A stretch of 64,000 nucleotides of DNA from Lysinibacillus halotolerans (GCF_003711845.1 NZ_RHLQ01000011.1:1-64000); one strand, 5' to 3'; counted from the first letter of the stretch, positions 27,123 to 36,370 are shown. Numbers and translations are program-made. Notes: generated by a model not told the origin, from the sequence alone.

Positions 27123-28922
27123 ATGACAAAAATAAAGAACTTATTTCAGAAATATTTCCTATACTCCATTAAATCAACGATTAACACTCTCTATTTACCT
27201 ATCATTATTATTTTTATATCCATTTCCGGATGGGTGTCTTCGATGCTTGCAACAGCACAAATTGAAGAAAATGCATATAAAAATGTCAATGATACAATTT
27301 TTCAAACAAAAAATTATTTAGACTATATGCTTTCAGATGTTTTTCAACAATTAGTATCTGTTTCGAGTAACCCGAGAATATTAAATTTAGTTGGAACTGA
27401 GAGAGCAGAAATTAAACCAGAGTATTACGTGGAAATTGATAAGAGTTTGCAACATGTATATTCCCGATATAACGTCATCATTGAATCCGTCCTCATTGAT
27501 CTAAACCAAGGGGAGTTTTCCCTTTATCACAGTGATTATAATTCGAATCCATCCATTTCGTATGAGGATTATTTTAATCTATATGAAGGAAGCAAAGAAG
27601 GATTTTATTGGAGAAATATGCATCAAGATGAAATTTTTAATACAAATGATCAAGTAATTTCTTTATTTAGATTAATCGAGAGGGGCCCCTCGTCTGATAG
27701 AGGAATTATCCTATTTAATCTTCGAGATGATTACTTTGAACAAGTGTTGAACAAATCGTTAATTGGAGAAAATGGCTATTTAACACTTATTAGCCCCAAT
27801 GGAAAATATGAATCGAAAGACGTTAAATCAGAATATCAGTTAGATGACAAAACGCTTCATTCACTTCAACATACTGAAGATGAAAGCGGAGAATTCTCAT
27901 ATGAAAGCGTTGCCGGAGAAGATATGATTGTAATCTATGACACTATCGAGGCAAATAAGTGGAAATTGGCGGCTGTTGTTCCTGAAAGTGAAATATTAAA
28001 TAAAGTAAATTACATAAAACATGCTACTGTTTTTTTCATATTAGTAATGATTGTTAGTGCGATTTTTTTAACTTCCTTAGTTGGAAAATATATCTCAAAA
28101 CCATTTGAAAAAATGGCAAAGCAAATGCGTACGATTAAAAGGGAAAGTCTTGCTTTATATGATGAATCGTCTGGTCCAGAAGAAATGAAAATACTTCATA
28201 ACGGGTTTAAAGAGTTACTTTTACGAACGCAAACATTGATGGAACAAATTCAGTTAGAACAGGAGGAGAAAAGGCAATTAGAATTTGCGATTATGCATGC
28301 GCAAATTAATCCTCACTTTCTTTATAATACACTTTATTCGATAAAAGGATTATGTGATATGGGATTAAATAAGGATGCAAGCCGAATGATCAGTGCCCTC
28401 TCAAGCTTCTTTCGTATAGGAATTAGCAAGGGAAAGGAGATTATTCCGATTAAAGATGAGATTGAACATATTGAGCATTATTTATTCATCCAGGAAATGC
28501 GGTATGGAGATGACTTCTCCTACGAAATTAACATTGAAGAAGATATTTTATCCTATAACATTATTAAACTTTCATTACAGCCATTAATTGAAAACGCCAT
28601 TTATCATGGAGTAAAGCAGAGAAGAGGTCAAGGGAGGATTACGATAAAAGGCTATCAGACAGGAGATACGATTCACCTAGAGGTGGCTGATAATGGGAAT
28701 GGCATTGAAGAAGAAAAATTAGTAGAGATTTTAAAAGAAATGGAAGCTTCTTTTCAAGAGAAAAAGAGTTTTATTGGGATTGGGTTAAAAAGTGTAAATG
28801 AGCGAATTAAAATTCACTTTGGAAAAGAATATGGTTTGCATATATCAAGTAAATTAGGTCAAGGCACAGTGGTGAGCATTCTGATTCCCAAAACAAAGGG
28901 GGAGATTAACGGAAATGTATAA
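27123..28922 (+). CDS. YesM-type sensor histidine kinase
   Basis: A 599-residue membrane sensor kinase. Two transmembrane segments (about 20-42 and 300-320) flank an extracellular Cache-like sensor region. A HAMP segment (LVGKYISKPFEKMAKQM) follows, then a His_kinase domain with the phospho-acceptor in INPHFLYNTLYSI near residue 398. The ATPase has PLIENAIYHGV, DNGNGI and GIGLKSVNERI. This architecture is that of YesM/LytS-like kinases paired with AraC-type response regulators near carbohydrate importers. It likely senses pectin-derived sugars outside the cell. GGGGGTG precedes the ATG. Its end overlaps the regulator gene by eight bases. Confidence 0.92.
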   Translation: MTKIKNLFQKYFLYSIKSTINTLYLPIIIIFISISGWVSSMLATAQIEENAYKNVNDTIFQTKNYLDYMLSDVFQQLVSVSSNPRILNLVGTERAEIKPEYYVEIDKSLQHVYSRYNVIIESVLIDLNQGEFSLYHSDYNSNPSISYEDYFNLYEGSKEGFYWRNMHQDEIFNTNDQVISLFRLIERGPSSDRGIILFNLRDDYFEQVLNKSLIGENGYLTLISPNGKYESKDVKSEYQLDDKTLHSLQHTEDESGEFSYESVAGEDMIVIYDTIEANKWKLAAVVPESEILNKVNYIKHATVFFILVMIVSAIFLTSLVGKYISKPFEKMAKQMRTIKRESLALYDESSGPEEMKILHNGFKELLLRTQTLMEQIQLEQEEKRQLEFAIMHAQINPHFLYNTLYSIKGLCDMGLNKDASRMISALSSFFRIGISKGKEIIPIKDEIEHIEHYLFIQEMRYGDDFSYEINIEEDILSYNIIKLSLQPLIENAIYHGVKQRRGQGRITIKGYQTGDTIHLEVADNGNGIEEEKLVEILKEMEASFQEKKSFIGIGLKSVNERIKIHFGKEYGLHISSKLGQGTVVSILIPKTKGEINGNV

Positions 28923-30462
28923 AGTGATTGTTGTCGAAGATGATCGCATTATTCGTCGTGGGATTTGTCAGTCAATTAATTGGGATGAACATGGATTTGT
29001 TGTTGCAGGGGAAGCGGGAGATGGTGAGGTGGCACTCGGACTAATTGAAAAAGAACAACCCCAAGTCGTCATCTCAGATATAAATATGCCCTTTATGGAC
29101 GGGTTAGAAATGGCAAAAAAAATAAGAGAAATTAGTCCGGAAACGAGAATTATTTTTCTAACAGGCTTCGAAGATTTTAAATATGCTCAACAAGCAGTGA
29201 AACTAAAAGCATACGATTATTTATTAAAGCCAGTGGACTCAGAGCAATTGCTACATAAAGCAAAAGAGGCAGCAGAAGATTGGGAACAGGAAAATAAAAA
29301 GGAAAAAAGAATTATGGAATCTTTGCCGTACCTTCAGCAGAAATTTTTTCAAGAGTTGATGAAGGGAGAAGGGGAGTGGATGGATATCGAAGAGGAATTA
29401 GCTGAGCTTGGGGTTGAATTAGAAGGACCCGAATTTGCAGCAGTACTGCTTCATTCTCCTATCGGATTTCATGATGAATGCAAACGAAAGATGACAGAGA
29501 TAACTTCTTCCTTTTTTTCGCAAAGAAACTTTATTGCCATCCATATCGATCCTAATGAATTCGCCATTCTGTTATCTTTGGAAGACGAAAATGATGTAAG
29601 GAAGGGACAGCTTGTACAACAATTATTTGATTGTTGTCATTCCGTCAAACATTCTATAACAATTACACTTGGTAGAACCTATCCAAATTTATTTGAGCTG
29701 GGCAAATCATTGCTTGAATCACGTTTAGCAATGGATTTGAGACATATTATGGGAATAGGTAAAGTATTTTCTTTTGAAGATACCGTTTCAAGTAAGGAAG
29801 AAACGGAAAGTCGTTTAAAAGAATTGGAATTTGAATTAGAAAATCATATTAAGTTAGGAATACCTGAAAAGGTAAGTGAAACGCTTCATCAATTAAATGA
29901 AGCAATTATAGAAAAAAAATCCGTGCCGTTAACTGAATTAAAAATTATCGCATTAAAGTTTAGTACGATGCTCTTTTTTGAAGTTGAAAAGTGGAAAAAA
30001 GAGGAGATTAAAAGTTTTAGTTCATCGGATGTTTATCAAAATATTTTAAAAATGGAAACCTTATCGGAAATGATGGGAATTTTAAACCGACTTATTCAAC
30101 AATGGTCTGATGAAATGAATAAAAAAGAAGACAAGAATCATTTTAGCCATGTTGATCAGGCAATTATGTACATGAAAGAACACTTCCAAGATAGCACCTT
30201 AACATTAAAAAAAGTAGCTGAATTTATCCATGTTAGTGCTCCGTATTTAAGCAATCTATTTAAACTGGAAAAAGGAATCAATTTTGGAGATTTCCTATTG
30301 GAGATACGGATGAAGAAGGCGATGGAAGAATTGCGTAATGGTGATAAGAAAACCTATGAAGTTTGTGAAAAAGTTGGCTATAATAATCCCCAATATTTTA
30401 GTATTTGTTTTAAAAAATATACTGGTTATACACCTGCCGAGTACAAAAAGCAGTTTAAATAA
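28915..30462 (+). CDS. YesN-type AraC-family response regulator
   Basis: A 515-residue regulator. The N-terminal receiver domain has VVEDDRIIRRGI, the phosphorylated aspartate in VVISDINMPFMDG (about D56), and a conserved lysine in DYLLKPVDS. A long linker follows. The C-terminal 100 residues hold two AraC helix-turn-helix units: LTLKKVAEFIHVSAPYLSNLF, then KTYEVCEKVGYNNPQYFSICF with the KYTGYTPAEYKK ending. AraC units bind tandem direct repeats. The three 21-bp-spaced two-box sites in this island are therefore its likely targets. It shares an operon with the kinase. Confidence 0.93.
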   Translation: MYKVIVVEDDRIIRRGICQSINWDEHGFVVAGEAGDGEVALGLIEKEQPQVVISDINMPFMDGLEMAKKIREISPETRIIFLTGFEDFKYAQQAVKLKAYDYLLKPVDSEQLLHKAKEAAEDWEQENKKEKRIMESLPYLQQKFFQELMKGEGEWMDIEEELAELGVELEGPEFAAVLLHSPIGFHDECKRKMTEITSSFFSQRNFIAIHIDPNEFAILLSLEDENDVRKGQLVQQLFDCCHSVKHSITITLGRTYPNLFELGKSLLESRLAMDLRHIMGIGKVFSFEDTVSSKEETESRLKELEFELENHIKLGIPEKVSETLHQLNEAIIEKKSVPLTELKIIALKFSTMLFFEVEKWKKEEIKSFSSSDVYQNILKMETLSEMMGILNRLIQQWSDEMNKKEDKNHFSHVDQAIMYMKEHFQDSTLTLKKVAEFIHVSAPYLSNLFKLEKGINFGDFLLEIRMKKAMEELRNGDKKTYEVCEKVGYNNPQYFSICFKKYTGYTPAEYKKQFK

Positions 30463-30490
30463 AATCAACGGATATAAATTAAAGGGCATG

Positions 30491-30535
30491 CCCCAACTTA
30501 ACATTTGTTGAGTTATAAGGGGTCTGTTCTTTTTT
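30491..30535 (+). terminator. Terminator-like hairpin after the response regulator gene
   Basis: CCCC plus AACTTAAC pair with GTTGAGTT plus GGGG, with a four-base bulge. The T run at 30529-30535 starts a few bases after the stem, so its strength is uncertain. Confidence 0.5.
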
Positions 30536-30696
30536 CTCTTTTTAGTAGTTTGTAAGGATGATTCGAAGGGTCGCAAAACACTTCATATCCTTTTATGGTC
30601 CTCGTTCTATTTTAGAAACTTTTCTACGATTGCATCTCCGCAAAAATTTAAAAATCTTTCCCCATATTCCTTTGTAAGTTTTTCCATACATGTATA

Positions 30697-30737
30697 AAAA
30701 TCTTAAGATAATGGTTTAAGATTTTAAGATGTTTGTT
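30697..30737 (+). promoter_or_regulatory. Two-box direct-repeat operator, site C
   Basis: AAAATCTTAAGATAATGG and TTTAAGATTTTAAGATG carry TTAAG cores 21 bp apart (G at 30707 and 30728). The second core G is 18 bases before the -35 at 30746, the same distance as at site A. This repeated geometry supports a real activator site for the YesN-type regulator. Confidence 0.66.
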
Positions 30738-30745
30738 AAATCAAA

Positions 30746-30774
30746 TTGTAATCCCTTTCATGGATTTATATACT
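30746..30774 (+). promoter_or_regulatory. Promoter of the KDPG aldolase remnant / kdgK transcript
   Basis: TTGTAA at 30746-30751 and TATACT at 30769-30774 have a 17-base spacer. Since the aldolase gene is broken, this promoter now chiefly serves kdgK and the uxa genes downstream. Confidence 0.65.
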
Positions 30775-30832
30775 CAACGTATAAGTTTGTATATTCTAAA
30801 AATTCTTAATTAATTGCCGCGTTTGGGGTGAC

Positions 30833-31104
30833 ATGATGAAAAAATGACTATACTCCCAGCAGGCGGATTTGGATCCTGATTTTGTGAAGGCAGTAAGGGG
30901 ACCACTTCCACAAATTAATCCTATGCCTACTGCTGGAATCGACTTAGAAAATGTCGATATTTGGATTCGAAAAATGATTGTGTCACTGTTGGAGTCCGGG
31001 GAGTTTAATAGCCTCAGCAAAAAACGGATGATTTTGCTAAGATTACAGAATACACAACAGAATATATAAATAAAGTCAAAACTGCTCGAGAGGTTTCAAA
31101 ATGA
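30833..31104 (+). pseudogene. kdgA: KDPG aldolase remnant with internal deletion and frameshifts
   Basis: A ribosome site and ATGATGAAAAAA at 30833 are followed at once by a stop and then by the last third of a 2-keto-3-deoxy-6-phosphogluconate aldolase. Readable pieces are ILPAGGFG (one frame), DPDFVKAVRGPLPQINPMPT and AGIDLENVDIWIRK (second frame), and DDFAKITEYTTEYINKVK to a TGA at 31102 (first frame again). About 130 N-terminal codons are missing. The original TGA overlaps the kdgK start as ATGA, showing the old operon junction is intact. The enzyme would have split KDPG into pyruvate and glyceraldehyde 3-phosphate, the last step of galacturonate breakdown. Confidence 0.85.
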
Positions 31105-32114
31105 AAAAAATTATAACGCTAGGAGAAATTTTACTTCGATTGTCAACAGAGGTTGGAAAACGACTTTCCCAAGCCGATCAACTAGCTTTGAACTACGGCG
31201 GTGCAGAAACGAATGTCAGTGTATCTTTGGCAAATTTCGGGTATGATGTTTATTTTGTTAGTAAAGTACCTGACAATCCTCTTGGATTAGCTGCAGAAAG
31301 ACACTTGAAAATGAACGGTGTCCGAACAGAATTTTTATTAAAAGGCGGAGAGCGATTAGGTACGTATTATGTTGAATCAGGTGTTGGAGCTAGAAGTGCA
31401 CAAGTAACCTACGATCGAAAGCATTCTAGCTTTACACAAATAATTTGTGAGGAAATCCAGTTTGATAACATTTTTCAAGATGCTGATCTATTCCACGTTA
31501 CTGGTATTACACCTGCACTTTCACCTAGTTTAGTAGAGTTAACTTTAATAGCTTTACAAAAGGCAAAGGAAAAGGGTGTAATAACAAGCTTTGATTTTAA
31601 CTATCGTTCTAAATTATGGAGTCATCAGGAAGCAGCAGAAACAATTAAACGCTTTCTTCCCTATGTGGATATTTGTTTCTGTGGAGAATTAGATGCTACT
31701 TACTTGCTTGGTATTGATAAAGCATCGGAATCAATGGAAAATACGGATAGACTTATGTTTTATTACGAAACTATTCGAAAAAAATATCCGAATATTCAAT
31801 TTTTCGCTTCAACATTTCGAGATGTACTTTCAGCATCAACGAATACATTACAAGGAAATCTTTTCGTGGATGGAGCTTTATACCAGTCGAAAATTTATCA
31901 AATTGATCATATTGTCGATCGGGTCGGTGGTGGGGATGCCTTTGTCGCAGGAATGTTATATGGAATCCTTGAACTAACATCATTAAAGGAAGCGGTTACA
32001 TTTGCAACTGCAGCATCGGTCTTAAAGCACACTGTTCTTGGTGACTGTAACACTTTCTCACCCGAAGAGATTAAGACCTATGCAAATCAAGTGCCAGGGA
32101 AAATTGTGCGGTGA
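31101..32114 (+). CDS. kdgK: 2-keto-3-deoxygluconate kinase (PfkB family)
   Basis: A 337-residue ribokinase-family sugar kinase. It starts KKIITLGEILLRLSTEVGKR, has the N-terminal GGAETNVSVSLANFG sugar-binding motif and the catalytic DRVGGGDAFVAGMLYG motif near residue 275. The reaction expected here is ATP-dependent phosphorylation of 2-keto-3-deoxygluconate to KDPG; the uxa genes make this substrate. GAGAGG, within the tail of the aldolase remnant, serves as its ribosome site. The next step, KDPG aldolase, is broken in this locus. Confidence 0.9.
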   Translation: MKKIITLGEILLRLSTEVGKRLSQADQLALNYGGAETNVSVSLANFGYDVYFVSKVPDNPLGLAAERHLKMNGVRTEFLLKGGERLGTYYVESGVGARSAQVTYDRKHSSFTQIICEEIQFDNIFQDADLFHVTGITPALSPSLVELTLIALQKAKEKGVITSFDFNYRSKLWSHQEAAETIKRFLPYVDICFCGELDATYLLGIDKASESMENTDRLMFYYETIRKKYPNIQFFASTFRDVLSASTNTLQGNLFVDGALYQSKIYQIDHIVDRVGGGDAFVAGMLYGILELTSLKEAVTFATAASVLKHTVLGDCNTFSPEEIKTYANQVPGKIVR

Positions 32115-32140
32115 ACCATTCGAATGGAGGGATATTCAAA

Positions 32141-32278
32141 ATGGAAACTCGTTAGGCAAATCATCCAGAGGAAATGAAAAGATATAACACAGATGAGATT
32201 GAATCATTTTGGGCAATGTGTGGGGAAAACATCACCTATACAGACATGGATCACGTAAAAATGGAGGATTTAAGATAA
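32141..32278 (+). pseudogene. kduI: kduI remnant (5-keto-4-deoxyuronate isomerase) with internal deletion
   Basis: Behind a good ribosome site (GGAGGG) the frame reads METR, a TAG stop at codon 5, ANHPEEMKRYNTDEIE, and then directly SFWAMCGENITYTDMDHV followed by KMEDLR and a stop. The first part matches the N-terminus of KduI and the second its extreme C-terminus, so roughly 230 codons in between are gone. KduI would isomerise 5-keto-4-deoxyuronate to 2,5-diketo-3-deoxygluconate in the unsaturated-uronate branch. The same kind of internal deletion affects the neighbouring KDPG aldolase gene. The rest of the 315-base gap to 32429 shows nothing further. Confidence 0.82.
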
Positions 32279-32429
32279 ATAAAAACTAGATTACTGAACA
32301 AGGGAAACCTTTCTTGAATCTAAACAGCTTTTCTAATAATAAATTACGACTAGTGAGATAAACAATTTTAAAAGGGTTTGGTTCAAGGTTAAGGGACAGA
32401 TTCTTTTTTAGAATAGGAGGAGAGAGAAG

Positions 32430-33275
32430 GTGAGCCTAAATATTGGAATCAGAGCTCATGATATTGACAACCTTCCATTAGAAGAATTAGTAAGTGTGAT
32501 TGCTAGTAAAGGATTAACCGCTGTTCAATTGGCACTAGGGAAATCATTTAGGGAGATGAATACTTCATTAGGTAGTTTGAGTCCTGGTTTTGCCCATCAT
32601 ATTGGAAGCGTTTTTAAACAAAAAGGGATTCAAATTGCCATTTTAGGCTGTTATATTAACATGATTCACCCAGACTGTCATGTAAGAAGAAAGGAACTTG
32701 AACGATTCAAGGAGCATATTCGATTTGCGAGAGATTTTGGCTGCAGCATTGTAGGAACGGAGACGGGAAATGTTAATCCAGACATCGTGTATACAGAGGA
32801 AAATTTTAAGGAACAACCATTTTATGAAGTAGTCGAAAGTGTTAAAGAACTTGTGGAAGAGGCAGAGAAATTTGGCGTGATTGTAGGAATAGAAGGGGGA
32901 ATTAATCATCCGATTCATACACCACAGCGAATGAAACGGTTACTTGAAGAAATTCCTTCCAATCATCTACAAGTCATCTATGATCCTGCTAATTTTATTT
33001 CAATGGATAATTACGAACATCAAGAAGAGGTTATTCAAGAAGCAATCGAGCTGTTTGGAGACAAGATTGTCGCCCTTCATGCAAAGGATTTTATTATTGA
33101 AAATAATTGGGTCAAAATCGTACCAGTAGGGCAAGGTTTGTTAAATTATGAGGTTATTTTTAAAAGTATAAAACAGAAAAAACCCTTTCTAAATGTTTTG
33201 ATGGAAGGGACAAGAGAACCTTATATCGATGGCAGTATGAAGTATTTAAAGGAAAAATATTCCAACATAAAATGA
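32430..33275 (+). CDS. Sugar phosphate isomerase/epimerase-like protein (TIM barrel)
   Basis: A 281-residue protein of the xylose isomerase-like TIM-barrel superfamily (AP endonuclease 2 fold). Metal-binding positions are visible as GTETGNVN, VGIEGGINHP, VIYDPANFIS, ALHAKDFI and LMEGTREPY. The specific substrate is not known; a keto-uronate or deoxy-sugar acid is suggested by the neighbours. The start is GTG with AGGAGGAGAG upstream. It lies directly behind the broken kduI gene and before uxaC. Confidence 0.8.
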   Translation: MSLNIGIRAHDIDNLPLEELVSVIASKGLTAVQLALGKSFREMNTSLGSLSPGFAHHIGSVFKQKGIQIAILGCYINMIHPDCHVRRKELERFKEHIRFARDFGCSIVGTETGNVNPDIVYTEENFKEQPFYEVVESVKELVEEAEKFGVIVGIEGGINHPIHTPQRMKRLLEEIPSNHLQVIYDPANFISMDNYEHQEEVIQEAIELFGDKIVALHAKDFIIENNWVKIVPVGQGLLNYEVIFKSIKQKKPFLNVLMEGTREPYIDGSMKYLKEKYSNIK

Positions 33276-33323
33276 ATAGAACAAATATATTCCCTTTAAT
33301 AAATCGAAAAGGCTGGTGTTTAT

Positions 33324-34727
33324 ATGCGAAATTTCATGGATGAAAATTTTTTACTAAATAATGAAACCTCCGTTACTTTATATAACGACTATGCAAAGAA
33401 TATGCCTATTATTGACTATCATTGCCATTTAAGTCCTAAAGAAATTTATGAGAATAAAAAATTCAAAAATATTACGGAAATCTGGTTATATGGTGACCAT
33501 TATAAATGGCGATTAATGCGAGCAAATGGAATTGAGGAAGAGTATATTACGGGCAAAGCTAATGATTACGATAAGTTTTTGGCATGGGCTAGAACCCTTC
33601 CGATGACAATTGGAAATCCAGTATTTAACTGGACTCACTTAGAACTTCAAAGATTTTTTGGAATAAATGAGCTTTTAAACGAAGAAACTGCCCCCGCTAT
33701 TTGGGAAAAGGTAAATAGGTTATTAAATAGTGATGGTTTCCGCGCCAGGGATTTTATTAAAAAATCAAATGTGCGGGTCGTATGTACGACAGATGATCCT
33801 GTTGATAGTTTAGAGTATCATCTGCGTTTGCAAGAAGAAAGTGACTTTGATGTAAAAGTCTTACCTAGTTTCCGCCCGGATAAAGGACTTGAAATTAACC
33901 GTGACGGGTATCTAAATTGGGTGAAAACACTGGAAGGAATTTCAGCAATCCAAATTAAAAGTTATGGAGACTTCCTCCAAGCCCTTGAGTCAAGAGTTCG
34001 ATCTTTCCATTCAGTAGGTGGTAGAGTTTCAGATCATGCAATCGATACGATGATGTATGCAGACACAACGTTAGAGGAAGTGCAACGGATTTTCGAAGAG
34101 GCTTTACAAGGTAAAAAAGTTTCCACTGAAGATGAAAAGAAATATAAAAGTTATACTTTAAGATTTTTAGGTAAGTTATATGCTGAATTAGGCTGGGCAA
34201 TGCAGTTCCACATTAATGCCTTACGAAATAATAACGAAAGAATGTTTACAGTTTTAGGTCCGGACACAGGCTATGATTCCATTAATGATAAAGAAATCGC
34301 AAAACCATTGGTACAGCTGTTAAATTCAATGGAGAAAGAAAATGCTCTGCCGAAAACAATTATTTATTCTCTAAATCCGAAAGATAATAACGTGATTTCC
34401 GCTGTAATCGGAAGCTTTCAAGGGGGAGGCATTCCTGGGAAAATCCAGTTCGGTACAGCTTGGTGGTTTAACGATAATAAGATAGGAATGCTTGAGCAAA
34501 TGCAATCCTTAGCGAATATGGGTCTCTTTAGCCGTTTTATCGGTATGTTAACTGACTCCCGTAGTTTCTTATCCTATACACGACACGAATATTTTAGAAG
34601 ATTAATCTGTTATCTAATTGGTGAGTGGGTAGAGCAGGGAGAAGTTCCAAATGATCCTGAATTCTTAGGGAAAATCGTTCAAGGAATTTCTTATTATAAT
34701 GCAAAAGAATATTTTCAATTTGATTAA
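33324..34727 (+). CDS. uxaC: Glucuronate/galacturonate isomerase UxaC
   Basis: A 467-residue uronate isomerase converting D-galacturonate to tagaturonate (and glucuronate to fructuronate). Family stretches are IIDYHCHLSPKEIYENK (metal-binding His pair), LYGDHYKWRLMRANG, CTTDDPVDSLEYH, GWAMQFHINALRNNN, and TDSRSFLSYTRHEYFRRL near the end. Length is typical. First gene of the uxaC-uxaB-uxaA set; it acts in the cytoplasm on monomers released by the GH105 and lyase steps. Confidence 0.95.
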   Translation: MRNFMDENFLLNNETSVTLYNDYAKNMPIIDYHCHLSPKEIYENKKFKNITEIWLYGDHYKWRLMRANGIEEEYITGKANDYDKFLAWARTLPMTIGNPVFNWTHLELQRFFGINELLNEETAPAIWEKVNRLLNSDGFRARDFIKKSNVRVVCTTDDPVDSLEYHLRLQEESDFDVKVLPSFRPDKGLEINRDGYLNWVKTLEGISAIQIKSYGDFLQALESRVRSFHSVGGRVSDHAIDTMMYADTTLEEVQRIFEEALQGKKVSTEDEKKYKSYTLRFLGKLYAELGWAMQFHINALRNNNERMFTVLGPDTGYDSINDKEIAKPLVQLLNSMEKENALPKTIIYSLNPKDNNVISAVIGSFQGGGIPGKIQFGTAWWFNDNKIGMLEQMQSLANMGLFSRFIGMLTDSRSFLSYTRHEYFRRLICYLIGEWVEQGEVPNDPEFLGKIVQGISYYNAKEYFQFD

Positions 34728-34885
34728 AGAGTAACGGAGACTAAGAGCTAATAGGGATTGTAGACACGGATTAGTAGGAGAAAATCTAATTTCCCTAAGA
34801 CAAGATTAATTGTTTCTAATGTGTCCCATTGTCTTAAAGTTCATCTATGCATTGTAAAAAGTGTTGATTTATGAGGAGAATGTTC

Positions 34886-36355
34886 ATGGAAAAATTAAAC
34901 AAGCAATTTGTAAAAAATTATCAAAAACGTCCGGAGAAAGTTTTGCAATTCGGGCAAGGTAATTTTTTAAGAGCCTTTATTGATTGGCAAATTGATGTGC
35001 TTAACGAGAATACAGACTTTAATGGCAGTGTGGTAGTCGTTCAGCCGCGCGGACAAGGAGCAGTTGAAAAGTTAAATGAACAGGATGGATTATTTACTCT
35101 TTATTTACAAGGGATAAAAGAAGGAAAACCTGTCAAAGAACATTCGACGATAAGTTGTATTAGCCGAGGTTTAAATCTTTTTAAACAATACGATGAGTAT
35201 ATGCAACTAGCCCATAATCCCGATCTTAGGTTTATTTTTTCTAATACAACAGAAGCAGGGATTGTCTTTAACGAAAATGATCAATTAACAGATCGACCTC
35301 AAACGAGTTTTCCAGCTAAACTAACTTCTTTTTTGTATGAACGTTATCAAGCATTTGAAGGCAAAGAGGATAAAGGTTTGATTATTATACCTTGTGAACT
35401 AATAGAGCGTAATGGGGATAAATTAAAGGAATTGGTTTTACGATATGGAGAGTTATGGAAATTAGGACGAGGATTTTTGGATTGGATTGATGGAGCAAAT
35501 ACATTCTGTAATACACTTGTTGACCGAATTGTTCCGGGGTTCCCTACGGAATCAATCGATGAAATCACAGCAGAGCTTGGCTATATAGACGAGTTTGTCG
35601 TTGTTGGTGAGCAATTCCACCTATTTGTTATTGAAGGACCACAATGGATTCGTGAAGAATTTCCGGTTCATCTGGCAGGATTGAACACTTTCTTTGTCGA
35701 TGATATATCTCCGTACAGAACAAGGAAGGTACGAATCTTAAACGGTGCTCATACAGCGATGGCTCCTGTTTCTTATTTATACGGTCTCAACACAGTAGGT
35801 GAGGCAATTGAACATGAAATCATTGGTAAATTCGTAAAAGAGATAATTTATGATGAAATCATTCCAACATTGGATTTTCCTATAAATGAAAGTCGATCTT
35901 TTGCAGAAGAAGTGATTGAGAGATTTAAGAATCCGTATATGCAGCATTTCTTATTAAGTATTTCATTAAATTCAACATCTAAATTTAAAACTAGAGATTT
36001 ACCTACCTTGCTGGAATATGTAAATCGTAAAAATTCATTACCGAAGAAACTAGTATTCTCACTAGCTGCGTTGATTTCCTTTTATAAGGGAAAAAGCGGT
36101 GATGAAAAGATTGAACTGTCCGACGACCACGAAGTACTTGAATTGTTTAAGACACAATGGAATGAAGTTGATGGCAGTCTAGAGAGTATTAGAGGAATTG
36201 TCACAAGTGTGTTAAGTTGCAAAAAAATCTGGGATATGGATTTAAACGTTATACCGGAATTAACAGACGAAGTGACGAAAAATTTATATGAAATTGAAAC
36301 AAAAGGAATGAAACAGGCCGTTGAAACGTTATTGGAGCAAAAGGCGGCCAATTAA
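34886..36355 (+). CDS. uxaB: Tagaturonate reductase UxaB (altronate oxidoreductase)
   Basis: A 489-residue NAD-dependent polyol dehydrogenase family enzyme reducing tagaturonate to altronate. The nucleotide-binding start is KVLQFGQGNFLRAFIDWQID. SNTTEAGI, RKVRILNGAHTAMAPVSYLYG (catalytic lysine/asparagine region) and FNTL-like dimer segments follow. ATG 34886 is preferred because GAGGAG at 34873-34878 lies seven bases upstream; ATG 34871 and 34880 are too close to or overlap that site. It sits between uxaC and uxaA, 15 bases from the latter. Confidence 0.93.
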   Translation: MEKLNKQFVKNYQKRPEKVLQFGQGNFLRAFIDWQIDVLNENTDFNGSVVVVQPRGQGAVEKLNEQDGLFTLYLQGIKEGKPVKEHSTISCISRGLNLFKQYDEYMQLAHNPDLRFIFSNTTEAGIVFNENDQLTDRPQTSFPAKLTSFLYERYQAFEGKEDKGLIIIPCELIERNGDKLKELVLRYGELWKLGRGFLDWIDGANTFCNTLVDRIVPGFPTESIDEITAELGYIDEFVVVGEQFHLFVIEGPQWIREEFPVHLAGLNTFFVDDISPYRTRKVRILNGAHTAMAPVSYLYGLNTVGEAIEHEIIGKFVKEIIYDEIIPTLDFPINESRSFAEEVIERFKNPYMQHFLLSISLNSTSKFKTRDLPTLLEYVNRKNSLPKKLVFSLAALISFYKGKSGDEKIELSDDHEVLELFKTQWNEVDGSLESIRGIVTSVLSCKKIWDMDLNVIPELTDEVTKNLYEIETKGMKQAVETLLEQKAAN

Positions 36356-36370
36356 TTAGGGGGAATATTC

